The translations under genes and the position numbers were made by a program. This document shows, one piece after another, positions 23,830 to 36,157 of a stretch of DNA of 64,000 nucleotides (position 1 is the stretch's first letter; each line of letters starts with the position of its first letter). The notes under the pieces were generated by a model, which was not told the DNA's origin, did not search any database, and was given only the letters and a program-made list of their open reading frames with translations. The stretch is from NCBI GenBank assembly GCA_002110485.1, contig MOWL01000029.1, forward strand, positions 124,001 through 188,000, given 5' to 3'. This stretch comes from Emergomyces orientalis (taxonomy: Eukaryota > Ascomycota > Eurotiomycetes > Onygenales > Ajellomycetaceae).

Positions 23830-25195
23830 TCATATGCCCCTGTTGAATTCAACCTCATCATTTTCCCCACCGCGGCCCCAGAATACGTCTTCCAGCGACC
23901 GCGCACTAACAGCTTGTCTTTGCGGGAATGCGCCAAGTGCAAATGGAAGGGCACAGAGGGAGGTTGTCAAGATCAAGCCTGTAGAAATATTAGCCAAATC
24001 TATGTACGCTTTTAACCTGAGGGAGAGGGAGAAAAATATACCTAGATTAACAGGCATCACAAGCCGAGGTCGCGCCTTCAACCAATCCGTCTTCTGGAGT
24101 CGCACGAGAATCAAGGGGGGAATAGCCATGACTGGAGTCGCATTGAGCACTCGACTGATCGCCGTCTCGCCCACCGCTAATGTAGCCGCCTTCTTGCTCT
24201 TCCCTAGACTCTGCACCTCCCCGTCTCCTGCAACTTCTCGTTTCGCTTTTTCTTCGTCGGAGAGGACCGGGTAGACGTCGATTCCCTTGCGGATTTCCTC
24301 GGCGCGCATTAGGAATACATTCAGCGCGCCTGCTGTGGCGACGGCTGCAAAGGGGACTAGGCGAGTTAGGATCAATTTTGTGTTGGGCGATACTCGTTTT
24401 AAGCGGGGGACGATGGCGTTAAGGCCCAGAGCGACGGAGCAGGAGGCAGAGACGGCCATGAGGTATGATTTTCCAATGGCGGAGTAGGAGAGAGGGGTTG
24501 ACTTGTTTGCATTGGCGTTGTTGATGGCTACGTTTAGAGATTGGTTGGCAATTTGCCAGAGAACGATACCCCTTGTCTATATCCGTCATGAGCCAGTTGA
24601 TCCTTTTTTTTAATTTATTTAAGGAGAGAGATTGGGTTGAAGACATACACCAAGGCCGGGGGTGAGCATTCCCGCGGTCACAAGTAGGTTGGACATGACG
24701 AAGCAGGACATGCGGAAAGGCAGAAAGACTGGTTCACCAGTATCTAGATAGGATATTGGTAGTTAGAACCCAAAGTTTTCCCTATACTTGCAAGTTTCGA
24801 GTGAAAAAGGGAAGCATTGCTGGCATACCTGGGTGTAAAGTAGAATCTACAATCTGTTTTGCCTGCCACAGCTCTGGTGTCATTGACGGGACATGGCCAC
24901 TTTTATACGAGGCAATGAGGCTTTTTGCCTTATCCAGGCCGGCGGGGGAGACGAAGAGCGTCCTGGAAGAAAAAAAGAAAAAAAATATTGACAGGGATTA
25001 GCCATTGCCGATTACGGGAATAGAAAAGCTTTTTCCATTGGAGCCCGGAATGAAAGAGAGAGGTTTCAATTTGCTAGGTGAGATATCTTACCTGGGGTCC
25101 GAGATTTCTGCGGCCTGCTTAACTCTACCCCAGTACGTACTCAGATCATACCTGGACGCAGGGAGGTCTCGACCGCCGGAGACTGAAGTAGACAT
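23830..25195 (-). CDS. fsf1: Sideroflexin, mitochondrial inner-membrane carrier
   Basis: Five exons read 25195-25092, 24962-24829, 24743-24649, 24576-24042 and 23978-23830, giving 338 residues, the usual family length. Sideroflexins are mitochondrial amino-acid transporters; the human SFXN1 moves serine. Family marks are the N-terminal RDLPASRYDLSTYWGRV, the HPDTGEPVFLPFRMSCF signature, the Asn-rich NQSLNVAINNANANKS and the transmembrane stretches that follow, ending in PFALGAFPQR. All four introns (129, 85, 72 and 63 nt) restore this alignment. The start is the only in-frame ATG before the conserved N-terminus. Fungal orthologues are called Fsf1. Confidence 0.94.
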
Positions 25196-26093
25196 GGTGG
25201 GAGCAAGGGAGGATAAGATCAGAGCAGAACACTGCAACACTGCACAGGGGGAAAACGAAGGGAGCAATCGTATAAACGAGAAGTGAAAGAAATCAAGAAT
25301 AAACAAAAAAGAGGGAAGCCGCTGTCGCAAAGAGAGAGAGAATGCGAGCCTGCACCGCGCTGGCTTGAGATATAAAAGCGGGATTGATGAAATAGATTTC
25401 GGCGAAACGGCGGCGGTGAAGATTTATTGCCACAAAGGGGAAAAGCTTATCTTGCTGATCAGATCTTATCTTATCTAAGCCCATACAGTACATACAGCAA
25501 CCCTAGCTGTACATGTATATCTGCCCAAGCGTAAACCGCATGCTGGAATTGATATCAACATTTCAATGGTTTCCGAGGGCAATATTCTCCGGTGTTACAG
25601 GACAGGGGATATAATTGTCGGATTATTAAAGGGTGACCTCTTATTTGAATAAGCGTTAGCCCTATAAGCAAACATGCATGCTGGGGAAGGACTGGCTCAG
25701 CAGGCTTCAGGGGACAGGGATGAGTAATAATTCTATTTGGAGTATTTCTTTGGCCCGCTCCTCTCCCCCTCCCTGGGCATTCTGTATGTACCCTAGCTTT
25801 GACGAGAATTCACGAGAATTGGAAATGCCGGAGAAGCCAGTTTCCGGCCACTTGCCTTTTACTAAGCTAAGGGATTTTAAGGTTAATGAGATCCTTGGGA
25901 GGAGATTTGTTATTAAAATAAATAAAAAAAGAAAAGGATCAGAAAAACAATGGATGGATATTTGTTTATACACAAAATCTATGCTCATGCACACATACAT
26001 CAAAAGGGATAATAACGGTAAGCAAAGTAATAGAAGCCAAAGTGTAAAACATATTGTATTTCCATTTGCAGCTTTTCCGGAAATACCCTTTAG
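25196..26093. other. Intergenic region between fsf1 and the ketopantoate reductase gene
   Basis: Promoter and leader of fsf1 and 3' flank of the reductase gene. A 139-residue ATG frame on the plus strand, 25678-26097, has no recognisable domain and overlaps the downstream gene end, so it is not called. Confidence 0.5.
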
Positions 26094-27296
26094 TTAACCG
26101 CCCCGTTCCCGTTGAATCCTCTCTGTCTTTTCCACAATTTGCTGCACCAAACTATCATTAATCGGCGTAGGGATTCCCAGCTCCCTTCCCCGCCTCGACC
26201 AGTACCCATTAATAAACTGAATTTCTGTTTCCCTCCCGGCCCTTAAATCCCACACCATCGACACAGTCGACTTCGCATTCATCGTGATTATCGCGTTCAC
26301 CGTCTCGTCCAGCCTTTGTGCTGAAAACCGCTCCTTGATCCCCGCAACTGATTGCAGCTCCGGCAACCCTTGCACAACCCTTGAAATTTCGGCGGTGAGG
26401 GCCCGTCGTGTCTCGGGGATGGCGGAGAGGGTACCTGTGACAGAATCATTTAGACCGCAGATGGGGTTGCTGAAGGCATTGACGGCAAGCTTTTCTAGTT
26501 GGATTTGTAGCACGTCGGTGAAGATATAGGATTTTGCGTTGAGGCGGGGTACCAGAGGTATGTTTTGAAGGAGGTAGTTGGTATTGATGTCTGCAGTTTT
26601 ATCCTGGGAGATGATGTTATCATTGCGACGTAGGGAACGCGGAACGGGACCAAGAGAGGTTGCAGCGAATCCGGTATGGGTGATGTTGAAGGGGCTGTTT
26701 AGACGGACTCCATGAGATATCACGCCCATTAGATAGTTTGGTCGTGTTTTTGGATCCATGAAGAGCTTCTCGTTCGCTTCTTCCATCATGCCAGAGCCAT
26801 TTTGGAGAAAGAGAATAGTGGAGTTTTGATTCAGCCTGTGTCTCAGGGACCGGAGGGCATCTATAGTTTGTGTCCCTTTGGCGCAGAGGATCAGGTTTTC
26901 AATCGTGTGATTGGTGGGAGAGCCAACTGCTATTGGAGGACTGTGGCTGGAGCCATAATCCTTTATGTCATGATTACTGGCGGAGTGATGCCAGGATGTA
27001 TTGTGAAGGAGAATCTCGAAACCGAAGCCGCTACGATTGACAGTGTCTCCTTCACTTGTCTTCAAGGTGATTTGGTTCCCATTTAGCTGGTAGTCTTGAA
27101 GAAGCGATGTGCGATGCAGCATCAACTTTATTTCGGGCGGGCTGCGAATCTCGGCCAGGGAATGGGCTGTAAAAGCTCCAATGCTGCCAAGGCCTAGTAC
27201 ATGAACCTGAGGCTGGTGTCTCGGCGTGGTCGTAATCGATCGAAAGGTCGCAGCGGCTAACATTAAGCGCAGCCGTGATTTGAAGGCGGAGCTCAT
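26094..27296 (-). CDS. 2-dehydropantoate 2-reductase (ketopantoate reductase)
   Basis: A single exon of 400 residues. The enzyme reduces ketopantoate to pantoate with NADPH in the route to pantothenate and CoA. The start at 27296 is the first ATG; upstream codons in frame begin only with TTG. The first 35 residues are basic and Ser/Thr-rich without acidic residues, fitting a mitochondrial presequence. The Rossmann motif GLGSIGAF follows at about residues 38-45; FLQNGSGMMEE and KLAVNAFSNPICGLND mark the catalytic lysine region of the ApbA/PanE C-terminal domain. It resembles yeast Pan5-type proteins. An Asn/His/Ser-rich insertion lies between the cofactor strands. Several such paralogues exist in fungi, so the substrate is inferred from family only. 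Confidence 0.85.
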   Translation of the reverse strand: MSSAFKSRLRLMLAAATFRSITTTPRHQPQVHVLGLGSIGAFTAHSLAEIRSPPEIKLMLHRTSLLQDYQLNGNQITLKTSEGDTVNRSGFGFEILLHNTSWHHSASNHDIKDYGSSHSPPIAVGSPTNHTIENLILCAKGTQTIDALRSLRHRLNQNSTILFLQNGSGMMEEANEKLFMDPKTRPNYLMGVISHGVRLNSPFNITHTGFAATSLGPVPRSLRRNDNIISQDKTADINTNYLLQNIPLVPRLNAKSYIFTDVLQIQLEKLAVNAFSNPICGLNDSVTGTLSAIPETRRALTAEISRVVQGLPELQSVAGIKERFSAQRLDETVNAIITMNAKSTVSMVWDLRAGRETEIQFINGYWSRRGRELGIPTPINDSLVQQIVEKTERIQRERGG

Positions 27297-30200
27297 AATT
27301 GAGCGATTCTTGTGTGATAATCGCGAATCATTTATAACCAAAGGTTGCTAGGTAGTCACGTCAGTGGGCGTGACTCTGGCTCCTCTCTTGGTGTGGCAGC
27401 GGAAATTGTGTTAGACCTTGTAGTTAAGAGAGAGGAGCCCATATCCCCTGATGTTCAGTTATAAAGCTTTTTTGATTGATGTCCCCTATGAGCATTCCAT
27501 ATCTTAAACGCTATGGAGTATTTACCAACATGATTGCGCCCGTCACCCGCGCCCACTTTATTCGATGTGGGGTAGATTCATGGGGTGTGCGGAAAACTTT
27601 TATCGGGGGAGTTGCAAGATTGGTATTGGAACAGGTACGCGCCGCAAGGCATCAGGCTACATATATATCGGGTCATGGTAACTCCATCTTGTACAACTGA
27701 TATAACTTATCGGGCTTAGCCTGGAACTTGTGAGTATGTGCGATAATGATTGTAGTTTAAAAAATATATAAAAATATCCATCTCAAGAATTCGTACTTTC
27801 ATTTTATTGTCTACGAAGATATCTGACCATCCGCTCGCTTGAAAAAATTTGGAATTATTGCATACTGGATGACTGGAATGGATGAAATCGTTACCGCAAG
27901 AACTAAAACCTGATATCTCATGCAAACCACGATAGCTTGAAGATATTCCTCCACGATAGTTGAACCCCGTGGAATAGGAAGCATACAAAAATGAAGAAAT
28001 TGTCGTTTGCCTGTCGAGATTTGGTGGCGAAATGAACGCCACAATTGAACAGGGGCTCGCGCTGGCTCCACAAGGTAGTTAGTATTTAAGCCAAAAGCAC
28101 CAGCAGCTACACTTCACATATTCTGAGGAAGAAACTTTAATCGGGTCCAATCTGGTGGCCATGAAACTCTATGATGGTTGAATTTTCATTTTTACCGTGA
28201 GATTATGAGCAATGGTAAAGGCTTTCCTGCCCTGACCGTCAATGCGTTTGGAGGATCTTGGTCGTCCTGTCCACGAAACACGAAAATGATATCGGAACAA
28301 AGGCCCAAGCGCAAGCCGAAATCACGGAGCCTGTTAACACATTTTAGGTGGTTTTAGAGGGTGAAGTTTACAAGGTGGTACTGTAGCAATAAGGCTAGAG
28401 TTACCATAATATGAATATCAAGGTCAAATTGAAATATCATGGGAGCAGCGAATTGCCAACCCAGGCGCCCTGGTGCGAAGAGAGCTACCCAATTGGGTGG
28501 GGTATTAAATTCAGCAATGAGTGGCTTCCAGGCACATGATATAGCATATGGGAATTTATGAAGTTGGGTGATATCTGCGCTGCAGAACCGATTTCGATCC
28601 TATGATTCTTGGTCAAAATTGAGCTGGAATCAGACCGGGGCCATGCTGTGCGGGAAATGGTCACCAGAGACAATTCCTCTGGCCAAACAGGCTACCGCGT
28701 TTAGCGCACATACCTTGAAGAATTTTCTATGAAGTATAAGCATGACTGGTTGCTCTTTCCAGGCCTTGATTGCAACAAATCAAGATCATTCTTGGTCCAT
28801 GGCCTCCAGACGGCACATGGCAGATGTGGGACAGGAATTAACAGTCACAGAAGGTGAACAGTGGCTTGCAGAACACCCATCTTGCATTGCTTTAGACAGC
28901 TGGAGCGTTCCGGGCGCTCCACCCTGCTTTTTGGGTGCTGACTGTCTCCTCTCTCCTGTTGATAGCACCGCTGGACCAACACTCTCCCTTTTGTTTCTCT
29001 GGCGCCATTATGTTCCACTAAACTGTGTAGGAAGAGAGCTGAGGAGCATGGAACCCTATATATCCCCTTCGTCAGACCCAGACGGGAATTCCCAAGTGGC
29101 CAGCCATGTATATCCGAGCACTCTACCACCAGACTTCCCCGTACATCATTTGACCGGGTAGGGTTGATCAGGGATTGAGTTGACTTTGATGGGCTGGGAA
29201 TATCAATCAGTTATTGGGGGCATCTATCAACCTGAAAAAAAAAATAAAAAAATACACACGGGCTCACTTTCATTTAATGCTTACTTGGGTTTTCGGTCTT
29301 CAGTTTTGAGATGTCCGTCAATGGGTGCTAAGAATCAAGTATTGACCCCTATTCTGGCTCTGATAGCCGTCAGCATGCCTTTCTGCTGTACAAAATTCCT
29401 GTCTGGCCATGAACTCCCTTTCCACCTCATGAGGTGTTACTGTTCAATTTGGAACAGGATTTCAGTACGTATGCACGTCCAGCTGTTACATTTTGCTTCC
29501 ATCACTCCCTAGTAGTTTACTCTCTCCCACATTGGCTAGAGGCTCCTTTCACACTTAGTGAAACCAAGCCACAAATCAGGAAGGCTATTTTCGGCATCTC
29601 AAAAGGATTCCAGAAATACAATATTCTGATTAATTCAATTAATCAGCCGTCTCAGCCGTTTCAGCCATTTTTTAATGGACTCTTGACAGGGAAGTTCTGG
29701 GCCACATTTCCGGGGCTCCTAGAATACGCCACTCCCTTCAGTGTATATCTAGAGCGAACCATTCTCAAAAAAGCTCTAATCCCATTGACATATGAAAATG
29801 CTTGACTTCCATCAAATCAATGGCCTCTAATCCTAGAGCTGATATCCTTTAACATCCTCGACCGTCATGGATTGTTTCTAGGTACTCTGGACTAAGCCTG
29901 AGGCTGTCGATATCTCCCAATACTAATAAGAAGGTGGATGGGTAAAACTGGCGAACATAGCTTGTTAGGATGGAGTTGATCTCGATGAGTTGTCAGAATG
30001 ACAAAGAGATGAGTTCTCGTTGCCCCATCTTCAGTTTGCAGCTCTTTAGGATAATCCGTTGTCTATCAATATTGCCATAGGGATAGATGTTCATATATCC
30101 AACTGTCAAAGCTACCTCAAAACAACACCGCTTCGGTATACTTATTGGTCATTGTCTGGCCTCAAGATGTCGAAACCCCAGGACGGCGAAGTCGAGCGCG

Positions 30201-30379
30201 CAGTTAGCCATGTGAGTGCCGCCTTCTTTCTGTTGGCAGGATGCCCTTAGTAGACCACGTGACCCGCACTCCTATCTGAGAGAGCTGCGCCCGCTAGATA
30301 GTACGATCAACCAACCTTCCACCTCCATCACTTTCCTCCTCTATATTCTCGACTATAACATACATACAGAGATCATTTC
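27297..30379. other. Gene-poor interval
   Basis: Three kilobases without a supported gene. Short open frames on both strands at 27.8-28.1 kb (minus) and 28.7-29.2 kb (plus) have some protein-like composition but no ATG-led continuous model or known domain. With the transporter ruin just downstream, old decayed genes here are plausible but not shown. Confidence 0.5.
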
Positions 30380-31455
30380 TTGGAAACAATTGCTGATGTC
30401 AAGCAGAATGACGAAAAAGGTATCATCATGACCAAGGTTGTCAATGGAAACGAAGCCTTCAATCAAGCAATGATGAAGGAACGTCCGAATCCATGGAATC
30501 GTTCCGCTCTGTTTCTCTTTTTCGCTTTCTTTTACCGGGTTCCTTTGTTCGACTTTGAATGGTTTTCATGGTTCTCTTTATAACTCAATTCAGACCAACG
30601 AGGTCTTTCTGACATATTTCGGTGGTTCCAATAAGGGGATCTGGGTAGATATTGCCTCGTCTATGTATAAAATTGGCGTGATCATCGGCGGCATCGCCGC
30701 TTTGCCGTCGTTGGGCCCTGAATGACAGTTTTGGGCGCAAAGTTGGCATGTTTACTGGATCGGTCATTGTAGTCATCGTGGCCATCGCTCAGATCGGCTG
30801 ACGACCGCTCCTTCTGTTCTCCAATATTACCTGCTCCATCGTTTGGATGGCAATCCGTGTTTCGAACTCAGAGTTCACTAAACATGGAGGAACCAAAGAT
30901 TCCCCTGACACGCCTCCCATTGCGGGAACCGCAACGTTGGCATTTATCTTCATTTTCAGCTCGGTCTATTCTATTGGATTACTCCGCTCTAAGTTCTATA
31001 TCTAGTCTAGGTTCTTTGGTTCGAGATGCGAGCCAAGGGTATGGCACTCCAAACCCTTACGATAAATGCTGGTTGGTTCGTTTTCCGATTTTATTGATTC
31101 CCTTGATCCGAATAGTTATGACCAATATATCTGCTGCTCATAGTCCCAAAGCTATGTTGTTCAGCCAGGTTGCATCATTTCACTGGATAATATTAGGTGG
31201 AAGACCTATATTATCTTCTGTATCTGGTGTTCTACACAAGCTAGTGTTATCTTCATCATTCCGGAGACAAAACTGCACTGTAAGTTCCATAATTGCTGCA
31301 AATCAATTTTACGCGTGCTGAGATTTGCCTCTTTCTCTACTCCACAGGCCGAAGAACTGGACCAGATATTCCACTCTCCCTCTCCAGTCAAGTCATCCAT
31401 CAAGAGGAAGACTCTTGGCGTTGATGTTTACAGTGAAGTAGTCAGGCTCGAGGAA
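30380..31455 (+). pseudogene. Decayed MFS sugar transporter
   Basis: Fragments in different frames match fungal sugar (hexose/lactose permease-like) transporters in order. The N-terminal cytosolic segment KVVNGNEAFNQAMMKE and PNPWNRSALFLFFAF lies at 30428-30525. After a frame change at about 30537 comes GFLCSTLNGFHGSLYNSIQT and FGGSNKGIW, up to a TGA at 30723. A further frame gives DSFGRKVGMFTGS, the loop 2-3 motif. Then SNITCSIVWMA and SPDTPPIA with AFIFIFSSVYSIGLL (about 30803-30990), FEMRAKGMALQTLTINAG (about 31019), WKTYIIFCIWC and IIPETK (31199-31275), and AEELDQIF (from 31348). Several frameshifts and stops occur, and the middle of the family (about transmembrane helices 3-9) is missing. 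It cannot encode a working carrier. Confidence 0.88.
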
Positions 31456-32170
31456 GTTTACATTTCTATGCAATCCGGCACTTGCCCCATGAAACTCACA
31501 CTTTATTCTCTTCCGATCCTCCAGTTAGCTTCTCAGTGGCCGTGTAATTCGATTCATTATTCGTTGAATGAAAAATATGGACAGGTGAAGTTGACGTCCT
31601 AGCGACCCTTCCTCTCACACTATAGCTTTATTGCTCTTGTCATTCCATCTCCTTTACGCCAATCATAAACATTTATGAAATTGACAATTTTCACGCCATA
31701 TTCTACAATTGCGTGGGACGAAAAAAAGAACGGAAGCGATGGAGTGTTTCAGAAAGGTGATTGAGCCTGAAGGCTTTACAAATTTCCGCAGATGCACTGG
31801 GGGGACGACTGAATATTTTATTCAATTAGATTGACTTCTGCATTCGTCTTTGGTCGTTTGGTTTCAAATGATTCTCATGCCTTTCATGAACAGGCTTGCA
31901 ATATAACTTCTTACAAGTTAGCTTAATATGGGAGTAATGACCTTATGTCATGTTTTCTCCTAAACCACTTAACTGCGTTTGTGATGATAAACTCTTATGT
32001 AACTCATTACTCTTTCGAGCCATAGAGATATGAAGAGGCCTCCATTCGTATATATATGAAGATTTCATTAATATAGAGGGTTAACTATTTCAAACGAGGG
32101 ATGAATATATGCTTTCACTCAACCCCTGGAATATTAACCATCGCTCCATTCAAGATGTTAGGAGAGCACA
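31456..32170. other. Intergenic region
   Basis: AT-rich 3' flank of the aminotransferase gene and of the transporter ruin. Nothing recognised. Confidence 0.5.
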
Positions 32171-33895
32171 TCATGCACCGCCATCATTCACGGCCACAAA
32201 AACATCCTTAATGACCTTGATAGTTAGGCCTGCAATGGTCCTGATATCTTCCGCTGTCGAATTGTATGCGGGTGCTAGCAGTACATGGTCCCCACGAACA
32301 CCGTCCGCCGTTCCGTTCCCAGCATATAGAGAAAAACTGTACTTGGGCGTCATAGCGGTATTTTGGATTTTAGTGGCGATACCGAGCTTTAAGTCAAAGG
32401 GTTCCTTTATGGACTTATCCTTGACGAATTCAATCTGAGGTGGGGGTTTTTTTTTTGTTAGTTTGACAAGAGAAAAAATAGCATTTCAGGGGGTAGGGGA
32501 GGGGCTGGGAGAGATGGGAACGGATTGAATATAGCAATTTTGTAAAAAAGCATACCCCCCAAAACAGCCCCTTCCCCCGAATATCGCCAACATTGGGATG
32601 ATCACCAAGGCCCTCTTTCAGCAGCGATTCAAGGAGTGAGCCCATCTTCCTAACATTCTCTATCAGGTTCTGCTCTTTGATGATCTTTTGTACCGCCAAT
32701 GCCGCGGCGCAGCTGATGGGATGTCCCTGATACGTCTGCCCATGGCGGAATGCACCGGTTCCCTTGTCCATTACACCCACCACTCGCTCGTTGATAAGCA
32801 GACCAGATACGGCAGCATACCCGCCACCCAGCCCCTTGCCAATTGTCTGGATATCGGGGACTACCCCTTCCTGCTCCCAGGCATGCAGCGTCCCCACTCG
32901 CCCCATACCAGACATCACTTCGTCCAGAATGAGCAGTGCCCCGTATTTATCACATACTGCTTTCATTGCTTTGAAGTACCCGGGTACTGCGGGAACGCAG
33001 GCTAGTGCCTGATGATAAACGGGTGAGTTTACTTCTGCACTCTACAGTTGAATTAAGATGCTGTGGTCAACTTACTGCACCAACAACGGGCTCCGCAACG
33101 AACGCGCACACATTCTCCGGTCCAACCCTTTGAAATTCGTTATCCAACTCATCCGCCAACCGAGCTACGTACTCTGCATCGGATTCACCAGTACGTTTCC
33201 CGCGATATGCATAACAGGGAGAAACATGGCTGATGTTTTGTAGCAGTAATGGTTCGAACAGTTCTCTTCTAGAAACATGACCGCCCATCGATAAAGAACC
33301 CAGCGTGGTACCGTGGTACGACTGTTTGCGAGCAATGAACCTGGTACGTTGTGGTTGCGGTGCTTGTAGCTCTAGGTAATATTGTCTGGCCAACTTCATG
33401 GCGACTTCCATTGCCTCAGACCCTGCACTTTCTGTTTAGCCAAGTTCCTTTTTTCTGCTTTTTCTTTTTCCCCTTCGTTTTTGCTGTAGCATGTTTGGCA
33501 CGGAGATATCACCAATATCAGAAGCACCAAAAGAAAAGGGTAGTTCAAGATCTGACATGTAAAAGGCGAATAATACCGGAGTTGATAATAAACAGCTTCG
33601 ACAACTTTCCCCCAGTTGAATCTGCCAGGAAATGTGCTAATTCTTCGAACACATTTGTTGCAAAGAAGAACGTATGGCAGTATGCGATCTCATCCAGCTG
33701 CGCGGTTATGGCGGCTTTGACCTGTGCATTCCCATGCCCGAGACATGAAACAGCAGCGCCGCCAGTGGAGTCGAGAACTCTTTGTCCATCATTGAGAATT
33801 ATATAATTTCCTTCTCCACCCACGGCAGTTTTGGGGATATCATGTATGTTGCGATGGAACACGGCGGTTTGGCTTTGGTTCCGTTCCTGGGACAT
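32171..33895 (-). CDS. PLP-dependent class III aminotransferase
   Basis: Four exons read 33895-33577, 33422-33076, 33008-32556 and 32434-32171, giving 460 residues. Family marks are STGGAAVSCLGH at the N-terminus, the NSGSEAMEVAMKLAR phosphate-binding segment (restored across intron 1), SYHGTTLGSLS, EPVVGA, the LILDEVMSGMGR aspartate near residue 251 and the PLP lysine in TIGKGLGGGY near residue 280, then FRHGQTYQGHP. This fold covers omega-amino acid:pyruvate, 4-aminobutyrate and acetylornithine aminotransferases; this one is closest in pattern to the fungal omega-aminotransferase-like group, but the substrate cannot be set from sequence alone. Introns are 154, 67 and 121 nt. All active-site residues are present. 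Confidence 0.92.
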
Positions 33896-34718
33896 TGTAG
33901 CCGATATTTTGATTTTACTGAAAATAAAGTAGAGGATACTATATCAAGTGATAGAAAATTTTACTTTCCTACTCAGATGAGGGGACACTGTGGGGACATA
34001 AATCACAAACAAGACAGAGTTTAGATTAATGGCTGATGTAAAAAGGCAAATATGTTGAAAATATGGCTGCGATGCAACCCCTTTTTTTGTTTACGATTAA
34101 TAGCTACCTGGCATGAATTCTGAGTTTATCCCCACATCACAATTGGGGTACGATTCCGGCATGCTCGACCAGCCCCGAGGTTTGCATGCGCCCTGAGCCG
34201 ACAAAGAGCTACAGCATGCGGGGTTATCGATTCGTTGTGATAGGTCAACATCGCCGTATGCAGACACGAGCGGGATTGCGTTTGCTGATAGTTGAATGGC
34301 CCAGGAATCGGGTATCTAATGCACCCGAATACATCACTAGGTATGTAGGTGAGCGGCCCGCGAGGAGTTTAACGATATGCAGCGTCCTTGTCAAGCGTTT
34401 TATTATGTGGATCAGGGATCTCTATCAGGGCAACTCAATTCTCCTTGCGCTCTGACACGGAAAATTGGCAGATCGAAGCGGGGTTCCGGTACCTGAGCAG
34501 CCAAAGCCAAAGCCAGCCCTAATTAATTACTTCCAATGAGTGACGACATGAGTCCTTAAAACTTAAACTCCCTTTACGTTGCACAATTGATCTCTACGTC
34601 CATAACACTCTTGGAACATTTAAAGAATCATGCACCCAGGGAGACCAGTTTTCGTGAATTCGGCGCCACAGAACCCGTTGATAATGCCCAGGTTAACAGA
34701 CCGAAATACAGTCTGTTT
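33896..34718. other. Intergenic region
   Basis: Promoter side of the aminotransferase gene and 3' flank of the acetyltransferase gene, both on the minus strand. Nothing else recognised. Confidence 0.5.
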
Positions 34719-35306
34719 TCACTTCCCAATTCTAAGTTTACAGTATATCAGCAGATCCAACACCATTCCATCCTTCTCAACCGCCTTGCGCCTCCGCCCC
34801 TCCAACACAAAACCCGCCTTTTCCAACACCCGACCACTTGCCTCATTTCCTTCAAAGACGTCAGCCTCAAGCCTCAGGATATGCTCAAATTTCTCAAAAA
34901 TCCATTCTGAGAAAGCGGAAACAGCCTCTGTGCCGATCCCCTGATTCCAATTATCCTCGCCAATCCAATAGCCCATCTCCATCGTTCGATAGAAAATATC
35001 TTCCTTAAATGTCATCCCGATGCACCCGATCAATCGGTCATCAGCTAACCGGCAGAGTGCGAAGTTTGCGAGCAATGGCTCGGCTGTTGATAATGCAATG
35101 AATGATCTGGCATCATCTATGGTGTACGGGTATGGGTATACGTTTCTCATGTATTTGGCGATTTTGGAACTATTGGCTTCCACAGCAAGCGCATCGGCGT
35201 CAGTTTCGCGTAAAGGCCGGATCAGGCATTTTTTCAGATTCCAGACGGGATTCGCATCTTTGCTGCAGGCAGAGAAATCTGGAGTAAGAAGCTGCTGAGA
35301 ACTCAT
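34719..35306 (-). CDS. GNAT-family N-acetyltransferase (RimJ/RimL type)
   Basis: A single exon of 195 residues, full length for this family. These enzymes move acetyl from acetyl-CoA to an amine. The start of the domain is CLIRPLRETDADALA at about residues 27-41; MEMGYWIGEDNWNQGIGTEA carries the Gln/Gly-x-Gly/Ala acetyl-CoA loop, and NEASGRVLEKAGFVLEG is the typical C-terminal element with the Asn and Ala-Gly-Phe signature. No signal peptide or membrane segment. The substrate is unknown; fungal members of this group are often annotated only as GNAT proteins. Confidence 0.88.
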   Translation of the reverse strand: MSSQQLLTPDFSACSKDANPVWNLKKCLIRPLRETDADALAVEANSSKIAKYMRNVYPYPYTIDDARSFIALSTAEPLLANFALCRLADDRLIGCIGMTFKEDIFYRTMEMGYWIGEDNWNQGIGTEAVSAFSEWIFEKFEHILRLEADVFEGNEASGRVLEKAGFVLEGRRRKAVEKDGMVLDLLIYCKLRIGK

Positions 35307-36157
35307 GGTGCCGGTTTGATTTCCTTTCTATAATCCTGATTCTCGTTTTGGTCTTTTACCTGTTGATGTTAGCAAATTATTTTGAATAATGTCACTTCAA
35401 GGAGATATTAACCTCTATGCTGTTTAATTGGACGTTCTCAAGACCTTTCCGAATTTATCTGATGCTGTGGCACAAGAGGGTTCTCACCAGGGGGCATTCG
35501 GGCCCTTTATCAAGGGCAGCCAGGTTGCTTGGCCGCTGTGACTCATGAGGTACATGTATAAACACACGAGATAAAAGTGCTGGCGAAACCTCCAACATAA
35601 AATTAGCGTCGTCTGACCACACAACTCCTTTTTTCTGATCAACCAGGGCTGCTGTTCCGACATAGGCTCATGCCTCAGGGCCACTAACCAGCATGCGAAT
35701 GAGGGAGTCGGCTTTTTTTCGAGAGTAGCCATTGTGAATCGATCAAATTCTCTTAATACGCGTTGGCCCCTGTAGTTACATATCATCATAGCCAGAATAT
35801 AGTTTTGAAACGAGTTGTTCTACCCCGTAGCCTATGATGATTGGGGTTTGGAGGTTGATGATGTTTGAACGCTGGACTGGAAGAAGCCTTGGTGATGCAA
35901 ACCACACAAACACTCGCTGCCGATCTTTCCCCACACAACTTTGAACCTCTTCATCTCCAGCTGCCTCTACGTTAACGGATTATATATCTAGCTTTCTAGA
36001 GAATCTGCAACTCAATTTCTAATGGAATACTTGACATCGCTACTTTCCATCTCACTAGCGCTTATTTCGTGGGATAATAACAACTCCTGAGTGCCGAAGC
36101 AAACCATTGCAGAAACAGGTATTTAAGCCATTTCGCATTTCCTTCCTGTTACCTACC
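35307..36157. promoter_or_regulatory. Divergent intergenic region, GNAT gene and sec65
   Basis: The two flanking genes start away from each other, so this 850 bp contains both promoters. A T-rich and CT-rich block lies at about 35930-36050 before the sec65 start. No coding frame is supported. Confidence 0.5.

Noticed and set aside
25678..26097. 139-residue ATG frame on the plus strand
   Set aside because: It lies over the 3' end of the ketopantoate reductase gene on the other strand, has no recognisable domain and shows no coding-like features beyond being open.
28742..29161. 139-residue plus-strand frame
   Set aside because: No domain, no splice partners, and atypical composition; it sits in a gene-poor interval and could be open by chance.
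35484..35789. 101-residue minus-strand frame between the GNAT gene and sec65
   Set aside because: No family match or supporting context; it lies in a divergent promoter region.
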